Below, one piece after another: positions 55,442 through 64,000 of a DNA stretch of 64,000 nt. Made by a program: the position numbers and the translations under genes. Below the pieces are notes generated by a model, which ran no database searches, had not been told where the DNA came from, and saw nothing but the letters and a program-made list of their open reading frames with translations. Source of the stretch: Phnomibacter ginsenosidimutans (lineage in GTDB: Bacteria > Bacteroidota > Bacteroidia > Chitinophagales > Chitinophagaceae); assembly GCF_009740285.1 (NCBI RefSeq), contig NZ_CP046566.1:1108501-1172500 (forward strand), in the 5' to 3' direction. Numbering within the stretch: position 1 is the first letter of the stretch; every line of letters begins with the position of its first letter.

Positions 55442-56998
55442 ATGAAAAAACTCTACGCTAGTCTTCTCTTGCTGCTTGGTACTATGGTTGTGGTACAAGC
55501 TCAAACGCTTATTCCGGTCGATAATGAACTGATATTGCCACGATATGCTTATTACGGCGGTACTTCCAGTTCCAATACCAACCGCATTCCTGTTGCTGTT
55601 CGTTTGAAGCTGTCGGGCCTTACTGCCAATACCACTTACCGCTACCTGGCGGGTATCAGTAGCAATCCATCGCTAACCACCACGCAGGCGCCGGGGCCTA
55701 TGTACAGAATCAACAACACTGAAACCGCGGCAGGTTCTATCACCGGCTATTCTGCTGTAAAAGCCATCAATTCATCCGAAATCAATAATGATACGATGAT
55801 AACCTCAGGGGCTTCCCGCCATGCAAAATTTACCACCGATGCAGCGGGTGAATACACGGGCTGGTTTGCAAGTGTACCCATTGGTACTGCGGCAGCCTCC
55901 GGACAGCAGGCTGCAGGTGCAGATGTGTATTTCTACATCAATATCGGAAGCAACAGCACTCCTGCATCAGGTATCATTCAGTCATTTCGCACCACTTCCA
56001 CCATCCGATTGCTCGATTACTCCAGCGTAGCTGGTAATGTAAATGGCTGTACCGGTCTTATTGGTACCTCTGACGTAGGCAGCGAAAAAATGGTAACCAT
56101 TTATGATAACACTGCCGGCACCGGGCGGCCACTTTACAGCACGTTTACCGAAAACAATAATTCACCCGGCAGCCCTACCGGCAACCTCAATGAAGGTAAT
56201 ATCTGGACCAACCCTGTGTTGTATCCGGCGGTAGATGGTGTAAGTGGTAGCTGGGCGGCTATTATTCCCAATTCATTGAGTGGCGGTGTAAAAGCTATCA
56301 ACTTTTACAATGCTGATGGTACCCTGCTCACACTTTCCAATGGTCCCTCTGCCAATATCAGTAACGATGGTGTTTGGAATGGTGTGGCTACAGCCAATCC
56401 TTCCGGCGATTCAACACGACCCATTGTGATCAACAGCATTCAGGGGTCTTCGCTGCCGGTACAGCTCCTCCATTTTCAGGGCCGTGCCGTAAAAAGCAAT
56501 GTAGAACTTACCTGGACTACCGCTCAGGAAAAAGACAATAAGCATTTTGAGATTCTTCGTGCCGGTACCGATGGCCGGTTCTTCAATATTGGTACCGTGG
56601 CTGCAACTTCCTCCACTGCTGCTACACATCAGTACAGCTTTGTGGATGCAGAGCCTTTCTCAGGGAAAAATTTGTACCGACTCAGGCAGGTAGACAAAGA
56701 CGGAAAAAGTACTACCTACAAAACCATAGTGGTACAGGCTGCACAGCAGGCACAAGCCATTCGCATCGTTTCGGTAAGTAATGCAGAACTGGTGTTGTCG
56801 GTAACTGCTGCCGCTCAAGGGAATGGCGCCATCAGTTTTACCGATATGCGTGGCAGCGTGTTGCATAGCAGAACAGTTCAGTTGCAGAAGGGCGAAAACC
56901 TGATCCGCATTCCCATGAATGGTATGCCTAAGCAAATGGGCATTGTGCAGGTAATAGGAGCACAGGCCAAACGCATGCATCTTAAGGTGATCTTATAA
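55442..56998 (+). CDS. Secreted protein with T9SS-associated C-terminal region
   Basis: 518 residues from ATG 55442 (MKKLYASLLLLLGTMVVVQAQ, a signal peptide). An N-terminal beta domain (about 25-330) has NRIPVAVRLKLSGLTANTTY and similar strands. From about 340 it contains LPVQLLHFQGRAVKSNVELT, WTTAQEKDNKHFEILRAGTD and LYRLRQVDKDGKSTTYKTIV, the immunoglobulin-like linker that usually precedes a type A sorting domain. The last 70 residues (SNAELVLSVTAAAQGNGAIS, then GENLIRIPMNGMPKQMGIVQ) resemble a sorting domain but lack the typical NP..D start. Export by T9SS is likely. The N-terminal domain is not recognised. Confidence 0.75.
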   Translation: MKKLYASLLLLLGTMVVVQAQTLIPVDNELILPRYAYYGGTSSSNTNRIPVAVRLKLSGLTANTTYRYLAGISSNPSLTTTQAPGPMYRINNTETAAGSITGYSAVKAINSSEINNDTMITSGASRHAKFTTDAAGEYTGWFASVPIGTAAASGQQAAGADVYFYINIGSNSTPASGIIQSFRTTSTIRLLDYSSVAGNVNGCTGLIGTSDVGSEKMVTIYDNTAGTGRPLYSTFTENNNSPGSPTGNLNEGNIWTNPVLYPAVDGVSGSWAAIIPNSLSGGVKAINFYNADGTLLTLSNGPSANISNDGVWNGVATANPSGDSTRPIVINSIQGSSLPVQLLHFQGRAVKSNVELTWTTAQEKDNKHFEILRAGTDGRFFNIGTVAATSSTAATHQYSFVDAEPFSGKNLYRLRQVDKDGKSTTYKTIVVQAAQQAQAIRIVSVSNAELVLSVTAAAQGNGAISFTDMRGSVLHSRTVQLQKGENLIRIPMNGMPKQMGIVQVIGAQAKRMHLKVIL

Positions 56999-57006
56999 AA
57001 CGTTTC

Positions 57007-57048
57007 AAAAAAGTCGCTGTGTGACTATGCAACTACAGCGGCTTTTTT
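57007..57048 (+). terminator. Rho-independent terminator
   Basis: AAAAAAGTCGCTGT (57007-57020) pairs with ACAGCGGCTTTTTT (57035-57048) with one G-U pair and a 14-nt loop, ending in TTTTTT. It follows the secreted protein gene by nine bases. Confidence 0.8.
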
Positions 57049-57288
57049 GGTGTATGCATAGTAAGGTGGATAGCATAACGGTCTCTGACTGTTGTGCTAT
57101 TTTTTTGCACAGGAAGTTTTTGTAAAGATTGCGTGTATCAAATCGTTGAGTGCCTTGGCTTTGCCCGGTAACCTGTAGCACTGTTCAAATGGCTTGTGCA
57201 CATTCAATTTGGTGATTTCGACCAATGCCTGCCTAATTTTGATAGCCCTAACAGGATGTTCTGCTAATTTTATGGTCACTATTTGACG

Positions 57289-57867
57289 ATGCCTGCCTCT
57301 TACCGCACATATGCAAACGATGAACTGGTTCGCCTGCTACAGCAGGATGATGCGGAGGCGTTTACCGAAATCTATCGCCGCTACTGGCAAAAGATGTTTG
57401 CCATTGCCATCAACCGCCTGCACGACAGTGCTTTGGCCGAAGATGTGGTGCACGATGTGTTTGCCAGCTTGTGGGCCAACCGCACAGAAGCGGCCATTCA
57501 AACCATTGAAAATTACCTGGCTGTAGCCACCAAATACATGGTGCTCACCCGCCTGAAACAGCAGGCCCGCCAGCAGCAGTTGCTGCAACAGGCACCGGCA
57601 ACGCTAGCCATCAACGATGAGGTTGAACTGCGGATGCAGCAGCGCCAGCTACTGGCCCGCATTGCCGAAGAGGTAGAAAAACTGCCCGAAAAGTGCCGCC
57701 TCATTTTTAAGTACAGCCGCGAAGCAGGCATGCCGGTAAAAGAGATTGCCCGGTTATTGCAGCTATCGCCCAAAACGGTGGAAAACCAACTCACCAAAGC
57801 CCTGCGCCAGTTGCGTGTGGCTACCCGCAGCCTCTTTATGATGCTGGTTTTGTTCCTCTTTTTCTAA
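57289..57867 (+). CDS. ECF sigma factor
   Basis: 192 residues from ATG 57289 (MPASYRTYANDELVRLLQQD); a TTG at 57283 lies two codons before. Region 2: AFTEIYRRYWQKMFAIAINR, LHDSALAEDVVHDVFASLWA. Region 4: VEKLPEKCRLIFKYSREAGM, PVKEIARLLQLSPKTVENQL, TKALRQLR. This is the Bacteroidota ECF type linked to FecR and SusC/SusD, which recruits RNA polymerase to the glycan-uptake genes once the anti-sigma factor is relieved. FecR follows by 66 bases. Confidence 0.95.
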   Translation: MPASYRTYANDELVRLLQQDDAEAFTEIYRRYWQKMFAIAINRLHDSALAEDVVHDVFASLWANRTEAAIQTIENYLAVATKYMVLTRLKQQARQQQLLQQAPATLAINDEVELRMQQRQLLARIAEEVEKLPEKCRLIFKYSREAGMPVKEIARLLQLSPKTVENQLTKALRQLRVATRSLFMMLVLFLFF

Positions 57868-57933
57868 TCTCCTACTTTTTTTCATGCGCCGTGGGGGATA
57901 TCCTTTCTGCGGCATACTTATTCTATTACAACG

Positions 57934-59118
57934 ATGCCAACGCCTGCTCACATAGAAGCTTTGATTGAGAAATATCTCCAGGGAACTGCCAGCCCCGAAG
58001 AGGTTGCGGAACTGAATAACTGGTACCGCTCCTTCGATGACAGCGAGGCGGAAATTCCGCTGGCTTCTGCAGCCGATTTGGCCGGGTTAGAAGCCCGGTT
58101 ACAACAAAAAATTTTACAGACAACAGGTTATCATACCACAAGCAATCGAAAGCGCAGCCGCCCTTGGGTGGCTGCCGCTGCTGCGGTGCTGCTCATGGGG
58201 TTGATGGGCACGGCCTATTATCTGTTTTTTGCCCAACAACAACCTGTGGCCCCACCAGCAGTAGCCGTACAGCCCAAGCCGGCGCCGGTGCAAATTGTAC
58301 CCGGCGGCAACAAAGCTATTTTGACACTGGCCGATGGCAGCACCATCGTATTGGATAGTGCATCGAACGGGGTGTTGAGCCAGCAGGGCAATATTGCCGT
58401 AGAAAAGTTAGACAACGGTTTGCTGGCCTATCACATCAATGGCAAAATCATTACTGAAAACGACGAAGCTTTTTACAATACCATTAGCACACCCAAGGGC
58501 GGTCAGTATCAGGTAACGCTGTCTGACGGCACCAAAGTGTGGCTCAATGCAGCGTCTTCTATCCGTTTTCCGGTGGTATTTACTGGTGCCATGCGGGAAG
58601 TAACCATTACTGGTGAAACCTATTTCGAAGTCACCAAAAATGAACATCAGCCCTTTATTGTGCAGGCCGGTAATAGCAGGGTAGAAGTGTTGGGAACGCA
58701 TTTCAACATCAATGCGTATGATGATGAAGCGAGTGTAAAAACCACGCTGCTGGAAGGTAAAGTAAAAGTGAGTGTGGCGGGGCAAACTGCAGAGCAGGCC
58801 AGCCGCTACCTGAGCCCGGGCCAGCAATCAAATGTGGGTAAAAACGGACAGCTCCGTATTGTAGACAATGCCGATACCGAAGAAGCTGTAGCATGGAAAA
58901 ATGGCCGGTTCCAGTTTAAAAGCGCCGACCTCAAAACCATTCTGCGGCAAATGGCCCGCTGGTACAATGTGGAAGTAGAATACCGGGGCAATGTGGATTT
59001 GCATTTTACAGGGCAGCTCACCCGCAACGAAGAAGTGGAGCGGGTTTTCCAACTGTTGGAGCTGACCGGCGAAGTGCATTTCCGTACAGAAGGAAGAAAA
59101 ATAATCGTGACCCGCTAA
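57934..59118 (+). CDS. FecR-family anti-sigma factor (with DUF4974)
   Basis: 394 residues. The cytosolic N-terminal part (1-70) begins MPTPAHIEALIEKYLQGTAS and has ELNNWYRSF, the anti-sigma segment. One TM helix (about 76-95, WVAAAAAVLLMGLMGTAYYL) follows. The periplasmic FecR domain reads TPKGGQYQVTLSDGTKVWLN, AASSIRFPVVFTGAMREV, TGETYFEVTKNEHQPF, EVLGTHFNINAYDDEASVKT and LLEGKVKVSV. DUF4974 ends it (FKSADLKTILRQMARWYNVE, VEYRGNVDLHFTGQL, VFQLLELTGEVHFR). It senses the STN domain of the SusC encoded next and controls the sigma factor upstream. Confidence 0.95.
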   Translation: MPTPAHIEALIEKYLQGTASPEEVAELNNWYRSFDDSEAEIPLASAADLAGLEARLQQKILQTTGYHTTSNRKRSRPWVAAAAAVLLMGLMGTAYYLFFAQQQPVAPPAVAVQPKPAPVQIVPGGNKAILTLADGSTIVLDSASNGVLSQQGNIAVEKLDNGLLAYHINGKIITENDEAFYNTISTPKGGQYQVTLSDGTKVWLNAASSIRFPVVFTGAMREVTITGETYFEVTKNEHQPFIVQAGNSRVEVLGTHFNINAYDDEASVKTTLLEGKVKVSVAGQTAEQASRYLSPGQQSNVGKNGQLRIVDNADTEEAVAWKNGRFQFKSADLKTILRQMARWYNVEVEYRGNVDLHFTGQLTRNEEVERVFQLLELTGEVHFRTEGRKIIVTR

Positions 59119-59212
59119 AGGGAACCGGTGAAAATAAAACAGCAGCAATACCTGTACGTGGTGTACTGTATGGTTGCTACAACGATGATCAAAAACAACG
59201 AAGCTAATAGCT

Positions 59213-62200
59213 ATGGAAAAACCATATGAAGGCAGCCTGTCTGCCAATTCCGTTTCGGATTGTATAACCCAACAAATAAATTGTATGCATCAAGCTGTAA
59301 CTCAGCAATCAGGCTTTGCAGAAAGTCGTATTGCCAAGCAAACCCTTCGGCTGGTGAAGCTTACTTCGGTATTGCTGCTGGCTCTTTGCCTGCAGGTAAG
59401 TGCCCGTGGATTGTCGCAAACAGTGACCATCCGCGAAAACAATGTAAGCCTCCAGAAAGTATTTGAACAAATCAGAAAGCAAACCGGCTATCAGTTTTTT
59501 TATGCCGATGAAGTACTGAAAATGGCGAAGCCTGTTTCGCTGTCGGTACAAAATGAAAGATTGGTAAATGTGCTGAACCTCTGCTTTGAAGGCCAGGTAC
59601 TCACATACACCATTGAAGAAAAAACCATTGTGGTAAAACGCAAAACGGCTGAGCCAGAAGTTGAAATTCCCAACACCGGCACTGTAGTAGAGCAGCCGCA
59701 AATTGTGGTTACGGGCCGTGTGTCCGACATCAAAGGACAGCCGCTGGTAGGGGCCAGCGTGTATGTAAAAGGCACCAACAATGGTACTACCACCGACAAC
59801 AATGGTGAGTACAGCATTTCGGTAGATGACAATGCAACGCTGGTGTTTTCTTTTGTAGGCTACACTAGTACCGAACAAGCAGTAGGCAATCGTAAATCTA
59901 TTAACGTTAGCCTCAAACTCATTGAGCGTTCTATGGAAGATGTGGTAGTGGTGGGTTATGGTACCCAAAAGAAAAGAGACCTCACGGGTTCTGTTTCTTC
60001 CATCAAAGGTGAAGAAGTAGCCAGCATGCCTTCTACCAACCCCATTGCTTCTTTGCAAGGAAAAGTAGCTGGTTTAACGGTATCAAACAGCGGCCGTGCA
60101 GGTGCCAGCCCTGTGGTACGCATTCGTGGTGTAAACAGCACCAACAGTGCCAGCCCCGTGTATGTGGTGGATGGTATTTTGCATGACAACATCGACTTCC
60201 TCAATCCTGCAGACATCGAATCCATCGACATTCTTCGTGATCCATCTTCTATTGCCATTTATGGTGTACGTGGTGCCAACGGCGTTATTGCTATTACCTC
60301 TAAAAAAGCAGCCCGTGGCCAAACCCGTATCAACCTGCAAAGCAATGTAGGTGTACAGGTAGTGCAGGATAAAATCAAAATCACCGATGCAGAAGGATTT
60401 AAGAAATTGTACAACGCACAGTTGGCCAACCTGAATGCTGCGCCGTTTGATTATACCAACTACACTGCCAATACCAACTGGCAAAATGAAGTGTTGCAAA
60501 AAGCAGTGATGTCTTCTACCAACCTCAGCATTTCTAACAATAGCGAAAAATCAACCACCTATGTAAACATTGGGTACACCGATCAGGAAGGTGTGTTGAA
60601 GTTTGACCGCTACAAGCGTTATCTCGTTCGCTTGAATGAAGAAATTCGTTTCAACAAAAACATTAAAGTAGGTGGTGATATCACAGGCTATCATTTTGTA
60701 AACACGCCTCCCGGTGCTTCTATTTCTAATGCTTTGTGGGCTGCACCCATTGTACCCATTCAGGCCGATGCCAATACGTATTACAGCATGCCTTCGTTTC
60801 AGCGGGCACAGGTGGGCAACCCCATTGCTGCGCTGAATCGCAACCAGGGCAATGAGGTAGATAAAGGTTTCCGGGTGATTGGTAGTTTGTTTGCCGAAGT
60901 GAAGTTTTTACAAAACTTCACCTGGCGCAGTACCGTGTACACCGACCTTGGTTTCAATACCAACCGTAGCTACTCACGGCTGCCATTTTCGTTCATCAAT
61001 TTGGGCGAAGGCGGTACACCTACCACCACTACATTCGACCAACTTGCCCGCACCACTGTGTCGCAACAGCAAAGTGAATCCCGCCGCTTCCAGCAAGACC
61101 ATACACTGGCCTTCGATAAGAAGTTTGGCAATGGCCACAGCATCAATGCACTGGCTGGTTTTACGACCATTTACAGCGCCAGTTCTTTTGTAGGTGGTAC
61201 CCGCAGAGATACTGCGGTAAACATTCCGGATGATCCTGATTTCTGGTACCTCAGCATCTCTAACCCCAACAATCCTATTACCAACACTGGTGGTGGTAGC
61301 GAAAGTTCTATTGTGGGTGCGTTTGCCCGTGTGGGTTATCAGTTTAAAAACAAGTATTTGCTCAATGCCACTATCCGCCGCGATGGTAGCTCCAAGTTTG
61401 CACCAGAAAATCGCTGGGGTACCTTTGGAAGCATCGGCGCCGGTTGGGTACTGAGCGATGAAAAATTCTTTGATAAAGTAAAAGGCATCAACTTCCTGAA
61501 ACTTCGTGCAGCCTGGGGCCGTACGGGTAATGCCAACGGTATTGCCGACAACATCTTTAAGCCCGGTGTGCAAAATGCTTCAACAGCCATTTTTGCCGAC
61601 AACATTTATACCTCCATACAGGCGGCCTACATTCCCGACCCCAACCTGCATTGGGAAACCGTACAAGGGCTGGATCTGGGTGTAGACATTCGTGCATTCG
61701 ACAATCGCCTGAATGCAGAACTGACGTACTACGATCGTACCACTACCGACATTCTTACTGCCGTAACCCTGCCCAACGAATCCCGCAGTTACTTCACCAA
61801 CCTGGGTAAAATTACCAACCGTGGTGTGGAAGTAAACCTGGGCTGGAGCGACAACATTGGTAAGAAATTTGGCTACCGTGTTGGGGCTAATTTCAGCTAC
61901 AACTACAACGTAGTAAATTCAATCGGTAACAATTTCAACTTTACCATTTTGGGTAATGGTGGCAACAACCTGACTAAAACCGGTGAATCCATTGGTCACT
62001 TCTTTGGGTATCGTCAAACAGGTATTTATCAGTCTACTGCCGACATCTCTAAGCAGGCTGCCTTCATCAACACATTGCCTGGTGATATTGCCTATGCCGA
62101 TTTGGATGGCGATGATGTAATTACACCAGCCGACCGTACCAATATTGGTACACCTTTCCCACCATATTCTTATGGTGCCAATATCGAACTGAACTATAAC

Positions 62201-62641
62201 GGATTCGACTTTGTGCTCGAAGGTCAGGGTGCCGCCGGACACAGCATTTACACACAGCGCCGCACATCTACTTTTGCAGTGCTCAACTACGAAGCCAACC
62301 GCCTGAATGCATGGACTGCGCCAGGTACCAGCAATGTAGAACCCATTTTGGACAACACCCGTGGCAACAACTTCCTGATGAGCACCTACTTCCTGGAGCC
62401 CGGCGATTACTTCCGCATTCGTACGTTGCAAGTGGGTTACACTTTCCAGCAAAATGCGCTGCGCAAAGTGGGTATTCAAAAAGCAAGAGTGTTCCTGAGC
62501 GGACAGAATATCAAAACATGGAGCCTCGTTACCGGTTACTCACCCGAGCCACTCATTGGCAGCATTTTGGGTGGTGGTGCTGATAATGGTGCTTATCCTG
62601 TTCCTGCTATTTACTCTTGTGGCATCAACCTTACTTTCTAA
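59213..62641 (+). CDS. SusC/RagA TonB transporter with STN signalling domain
   Basis: 1142 residues from ATG 59213; ATG 59285 (MHQAVTQQSGF) is an alternative close to the signal peptide (LTSVLLLALCLQVSARG). The STN domain (about 65-145: VSLQKVFEQIRKQTGYQFFY, VLNLCFEGQVLTYTIEEKTI) signals to FecR. A carboxypeptidase-like domain follows (VVTGRVSDIKGQPLVGASVY). Next are the TonB box and plug (VVVVGYGTQKKRDLTGSVSS, PVVRIRGVNSTNSASPVYVV, DPSSIAIYGVRGANGVIAIT). The beta-barrel fills the rest. It imports a glycan with the SusD downstream, 20 bases away. Sigma factor, FecR and STN-SusC form a complete cell-surface signalling set. Confidence 0.96.
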   Translation: MEKPYEGSLSANSVSDCITQQINCMHQAVTQQSGFAESRIAKQTLRLVKLTSVLLLALCLQVSARGLSQTVTIRENNVSLQKVFEQIRKQTGYQFFYADEVLKMAKPVSLSVQNERLVNVLNLCFEGQVLTYTIEEKTIVVKRKTAEPEVEIPNTGTVVEQPQIVVTGRVSDIKGQPLVGASVYVKGTNNGTTTDNNGEYSISVDDNATLVFSFVGYTSTEQAVGNRKSINVSLKLIERSMEDVVVVGYGTQKKRDLTGSVSSIKGEEVASMPSTNPIASLQGKVAGLTVSNSGRAGASPVVRIRGVNSTNSASPVYVVDGILHDNIDFLNPADIESIDILRDPSSIAIYGVRGANGVIAITSKKAARGQTRINLQSNVGVQVVQDKIKITDAEGFKKLYNAQLANLNAAPFDYTNYTANTNWQNEVLQKAVMSSTNLSISNNSEKSTTYVNIGYTDQEGVLKFDRYKRYLVRLNEEIRFNKNIKVGGDITGYHFVNTPPGASISNALWAAPIVPIQADANTYYSMPSFQRAQVGNPIAALNRNQGNEVDKGFRVIGSLFAEVKFLQNFTWRSTVYTDLGFNTNRSYSRLPFSFINLGEGGTPTTTTFDQLARTTVSQQQSESRRFQQDHTLAFDKKFGNGHSINALAGFTTIYSASSFVGGTRRDTAVNIPDDPDFWYLSISNPNNPITNTGGGSESSIVGAFARVGYQFKNKYLLNATIRRDGSSKFAPENRWGTFGSIGAGWVLSDEKFFDKVKGINFLKLRAAWGRTGNANGIADNIFKPGVQNASTAIFADNIYTSIQAAYIPDPNLHWETVQGLDLGVDIRAFDNRLNAELTYYDRTTTDILTAVTLPNESRSYFTNLGKITNRGVEVNLGWSDNIGKKFGYRVGANFSYNYNVVNSIGNNFNFTILGNGGNNLTKTGESIGHFFGYRQTGIYQSTADISKQAAFINTLPGDIAYADLDGDDVITPADRTNIGTPFPPYSYGANIELNYNGFDFVLEGQGAAGHSIYTQRRTSTFAVLNYEANRLNAWTAPGTSNVEPILDNTRGNNFLMSTYFLEPGDYFRIRTLQVGYTFQQNALRKVGIQKARVFLSGQNIKTWSLVTGYSPEPLIGSILGGGADNGAYPVPAIYSCGINLTF

Positions 62642-62660
62642 CAGACAAAAACATTTCCAA

Positions 62661-64000
62661 ATGAAAACAATCAATCAACTTACCTGGAAAGCTTGCCTGT
62701 TGGTATTGTCCGCAGGACTGCTCTTTACGAGCACAGGCTGCAATAAGTTTTTAGATACCGAACGTCAAGGGGCTTATGACGAAGAGAACTATCCGTACCC
62801 CGGTGGCAGCGGCCCGTACGACCAATTTATTTTTGGTGCCTACAACGATTTGCGCAGCTTCAACCTGCACAGCCAATCATTCATTACTGCCGTAAGTATT
62901 CGCAGCGATGATGCAGACAAAGGAAGTACGCCAGCCGATGGTGGAGCCAATGCTTTGACCATGGATAATTTTCCTGTGTTGCCAAGCAATGGTTTCCTCA
63001 ATACCATTTGGTTGGGCAACTATTCGTTAGTAACAAAATGTAACAGCACCATTAAAGAAGTAAACACCAATGCTACCATTGTAGCGCCTGAGCAAATCAA
63101 GCAGCAAACTTTGGGTGAAGCACGTTTCCTGCGGGCCTATGCCTACTTCAATCTGGTGCGTTATTTTGGTAGTGTGCCCCTCATCGATTCATTGTTCTCC
63201 GATCCTGCGGCGCAGAATAACGTACCACAGAGTTCAGCAGCTCAGTTGTACGCCTTCATCGAAAGCGACCTGACATTTGCGGCAGCCAATTTGCCACTTA
63301 CATGGGATGCAAAATTTGCCGGCCGTGTCACCCGTGGTGCTGCCAATGGTTTGCTGGCAAAAGTGTACCTCACCCAAAAGAAATGGGCTGCGGCACAAGC
63401 TGCTGCACAAGCGGTTATGGCTTCGGGTGTGTATGATTTGTCTACTCCGTACGACAAAATTTTCCGTGAAGAAGGTGAGAACAGCAGAGAGTCGATTTTT
63501 GAAGTGCAGGCTACTGCTTCTGCCGCTATTCCATCGGCCAATGGCGTACAGTATGCACAAATACAAGGTACCCGTGGCGCCGGCGATTGGGACCGTGGCT
63601 GGGGTTGGAACACACCGAGTGTACAACTCGAAGCTGCTTACGAAGCTGGCGACCCACGCAAGAACCGCACCATCATGTACACCAGCACAGCTACCACTAC
63701 TTACCAAACCATTTATGGCGAAACCATTCCTGTTGGTTTGCCTAACCCTCGTTATAATGGTAAAGTGGCCACTAATCCTTCTATCCGTTCAGCTATTGGC
63801 AACCGCTTTGGTTACTGGATGAATGTGCGTTTGCTTCGTTATGCCGATGTAGTGCTCATGTTTGCAGAAGCGGCCAACGAAGTAGGCGGCACTGCCAATA
63901 TTGAAGCAGCCCGAGTAGCCCTCAACAGTGTTCGTGCCCGTGCCCGTGCTGGCAACAACAGTGTGCTGCCCGATGTAACCACTACCGATCAGGAATTGCT
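62661..64000 (+). CDS. SusD/RagB-family lipoprotein (partial, runs off the window)
   Basis: The visible part is about 446 residues. The lipoprotein signal reads LLFTSTGCNKFLDTERQGAY (SusD-type CNKFLDT). Motifs include YNDLRSFNLHSQSFITAVSI, LGEARFLRAYAYFNLVRYFG, VTRGAANGLLAKVYLTQKKW, ESIFEVQATASAAIP, and NVRLLRYADVVLMFAEAANE then EAARVALNSVRARAR. It binds the glycan at the cell surface and pairs with the SusC upstream. No stop is reached before base 64000; the C terminus lies outside. Confidence 0.95.
   Translation, partial: MKTINQLTWKACLLVLSAGLLFTSTGCNKFLDTERQGAYDEENYPYPGGSGPYDQFIFGAYNDLRSFNLHSQSFITAVSIRSDDADKGSTPADGGANALTMDNFPVLPSNGFLNTIWLGNYSLVTKCNSTIKEVNTNATIVAPEQIKQQTLGEARFLRAYAYFNLVRYFGSVPLIDSLFSDPAAQNNVPQSSAAQLYAFIESDLTFAAANLPLTWDAKFAGRVTRGAANGLLAKVYLTQKKWAAAQAAAQAVMASGVYDLSTPYDKIFREEGENSRESIFEVQATASAAIPSANGVQYAQIQGTRGAGDWDRGWGWNTPSVQLEAAYEAGDPRKNRTIMYTSTATTTYQTIYGETIPVGLPNPRYNGKVATNPSIRSAIGNRFGYWMNVRLLRYADVVLMFAEAANEVGGTANIEAARVALNSVRARARAGNNSVLPDVTTTDQEL

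Noticed and set aside
57097-57279. Minus-strand frame of 60 codons upstream of the sigma factor
   Set aside because: No motif and it covers the expected promoter region of the sigma factor; a real small gene cannot be excluded.
59309-60058. Long minus-strand frame of 249 codons inside the SusC gene
   Set aside because: It is antisense to a well-supported SusC coding region; such shadows are common in this GC range.

Overview
The window comes from a Bacteroidota genome, most likely in or near Chitinophagaceae. Support: two SusC/SusD pairs, an ECF sigma/FecR cassette, T9SS-type secreted proteins, a tmRNA tag ending YAMAA, -7 boxes of the TAnnTTTG type, and a type II-C CRISPR locus with the long 47-bp repeat typical of Bacteroidota. 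Genus cannot be fixed from the sequence alone.

Layout. 0.5-14.3 kb: a plus-strand accessory stretch of small secreted proteins and lipoproteins (two serine hydrolases, two DUF3108-like proteins, a DUF6624-like lipoprotein, a DoxX-like membrane protein, a DUF1330-like protein, a degenerate GIY-YIG protein, a beta-helix T9SS protein). 14.8-15.7 kb: a HIRAN-domain protein on the minus strand. 16.3-24.9 kb: a complete II-C CRISPR-Cas locus, with tracrRNA (minus), cas9-cas1-cas2 (plus) and an array of 35 repeats and 34 spacers. 24.9-28.5 kb: a zinc-ribbon protein, a MerR-like regulator with its own palindrome, a decayed large serine recombinase, and ssrA, into whose 3' end the recombinase frame runs. 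28.7-36.3 kb (minus): a VanZ-VOC fusion, a GH115-GH43 pair for glucuronoxylan, and a two-component system. 36.4-51.4 kb (plus): a GH92-rich polysaccharide utilisation locus (SusC, SusD, DUF1735 lipoprotein, metallopeptidase-like lipoprotein, GH92-BSP fusion, GH92, glutaminase-like DUF4965 protein). 51.5-55.1 kb: uxuA and xylB divergent from an SDR gene, with a long palindromic operator between them. 55.4-57.0 kb: a secreted protein. 57.3-64.0 kb: sigma factor, FecR, SusC and the start of a second SusD.

How the parts fit: GH115 and GH43 would release glucuronate and pentose from xylan. XylB would phosphorylate xylulose, and UxuA (perhaps with the SDR as the mannonate/fructuronate reductase) would feed hexuronate into the KDG route. 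The GH92 locus looks built for alpha-mannosides or N-glycans. In the CRISPR locus the repeat orientation, the anti-repeat, a promoter-like box inside each repeat and the degenerate distal repeat all indicate that the array is read on the minus strand, toward cas2. The cas operon and the array would then share a bidirectional terminator.

Caution: at least six genes (cas9, a serine hydrolase, the recombinase, the histidine kinase 5' end, a SusD and a small membrane protein) each carry a one-base frameshift. This pattern may reflect residual sequencing indels rather than six real pseudogenes, so the apparent break in cas9 should be confirmed before it is interpreted. No clearly new defence system was found. 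The most distinctive items are the CRISPR locus architecture, the VanZ-VOC and GH92-BSP fusions, and a nested-stem element upstream of the CRISPR locus.
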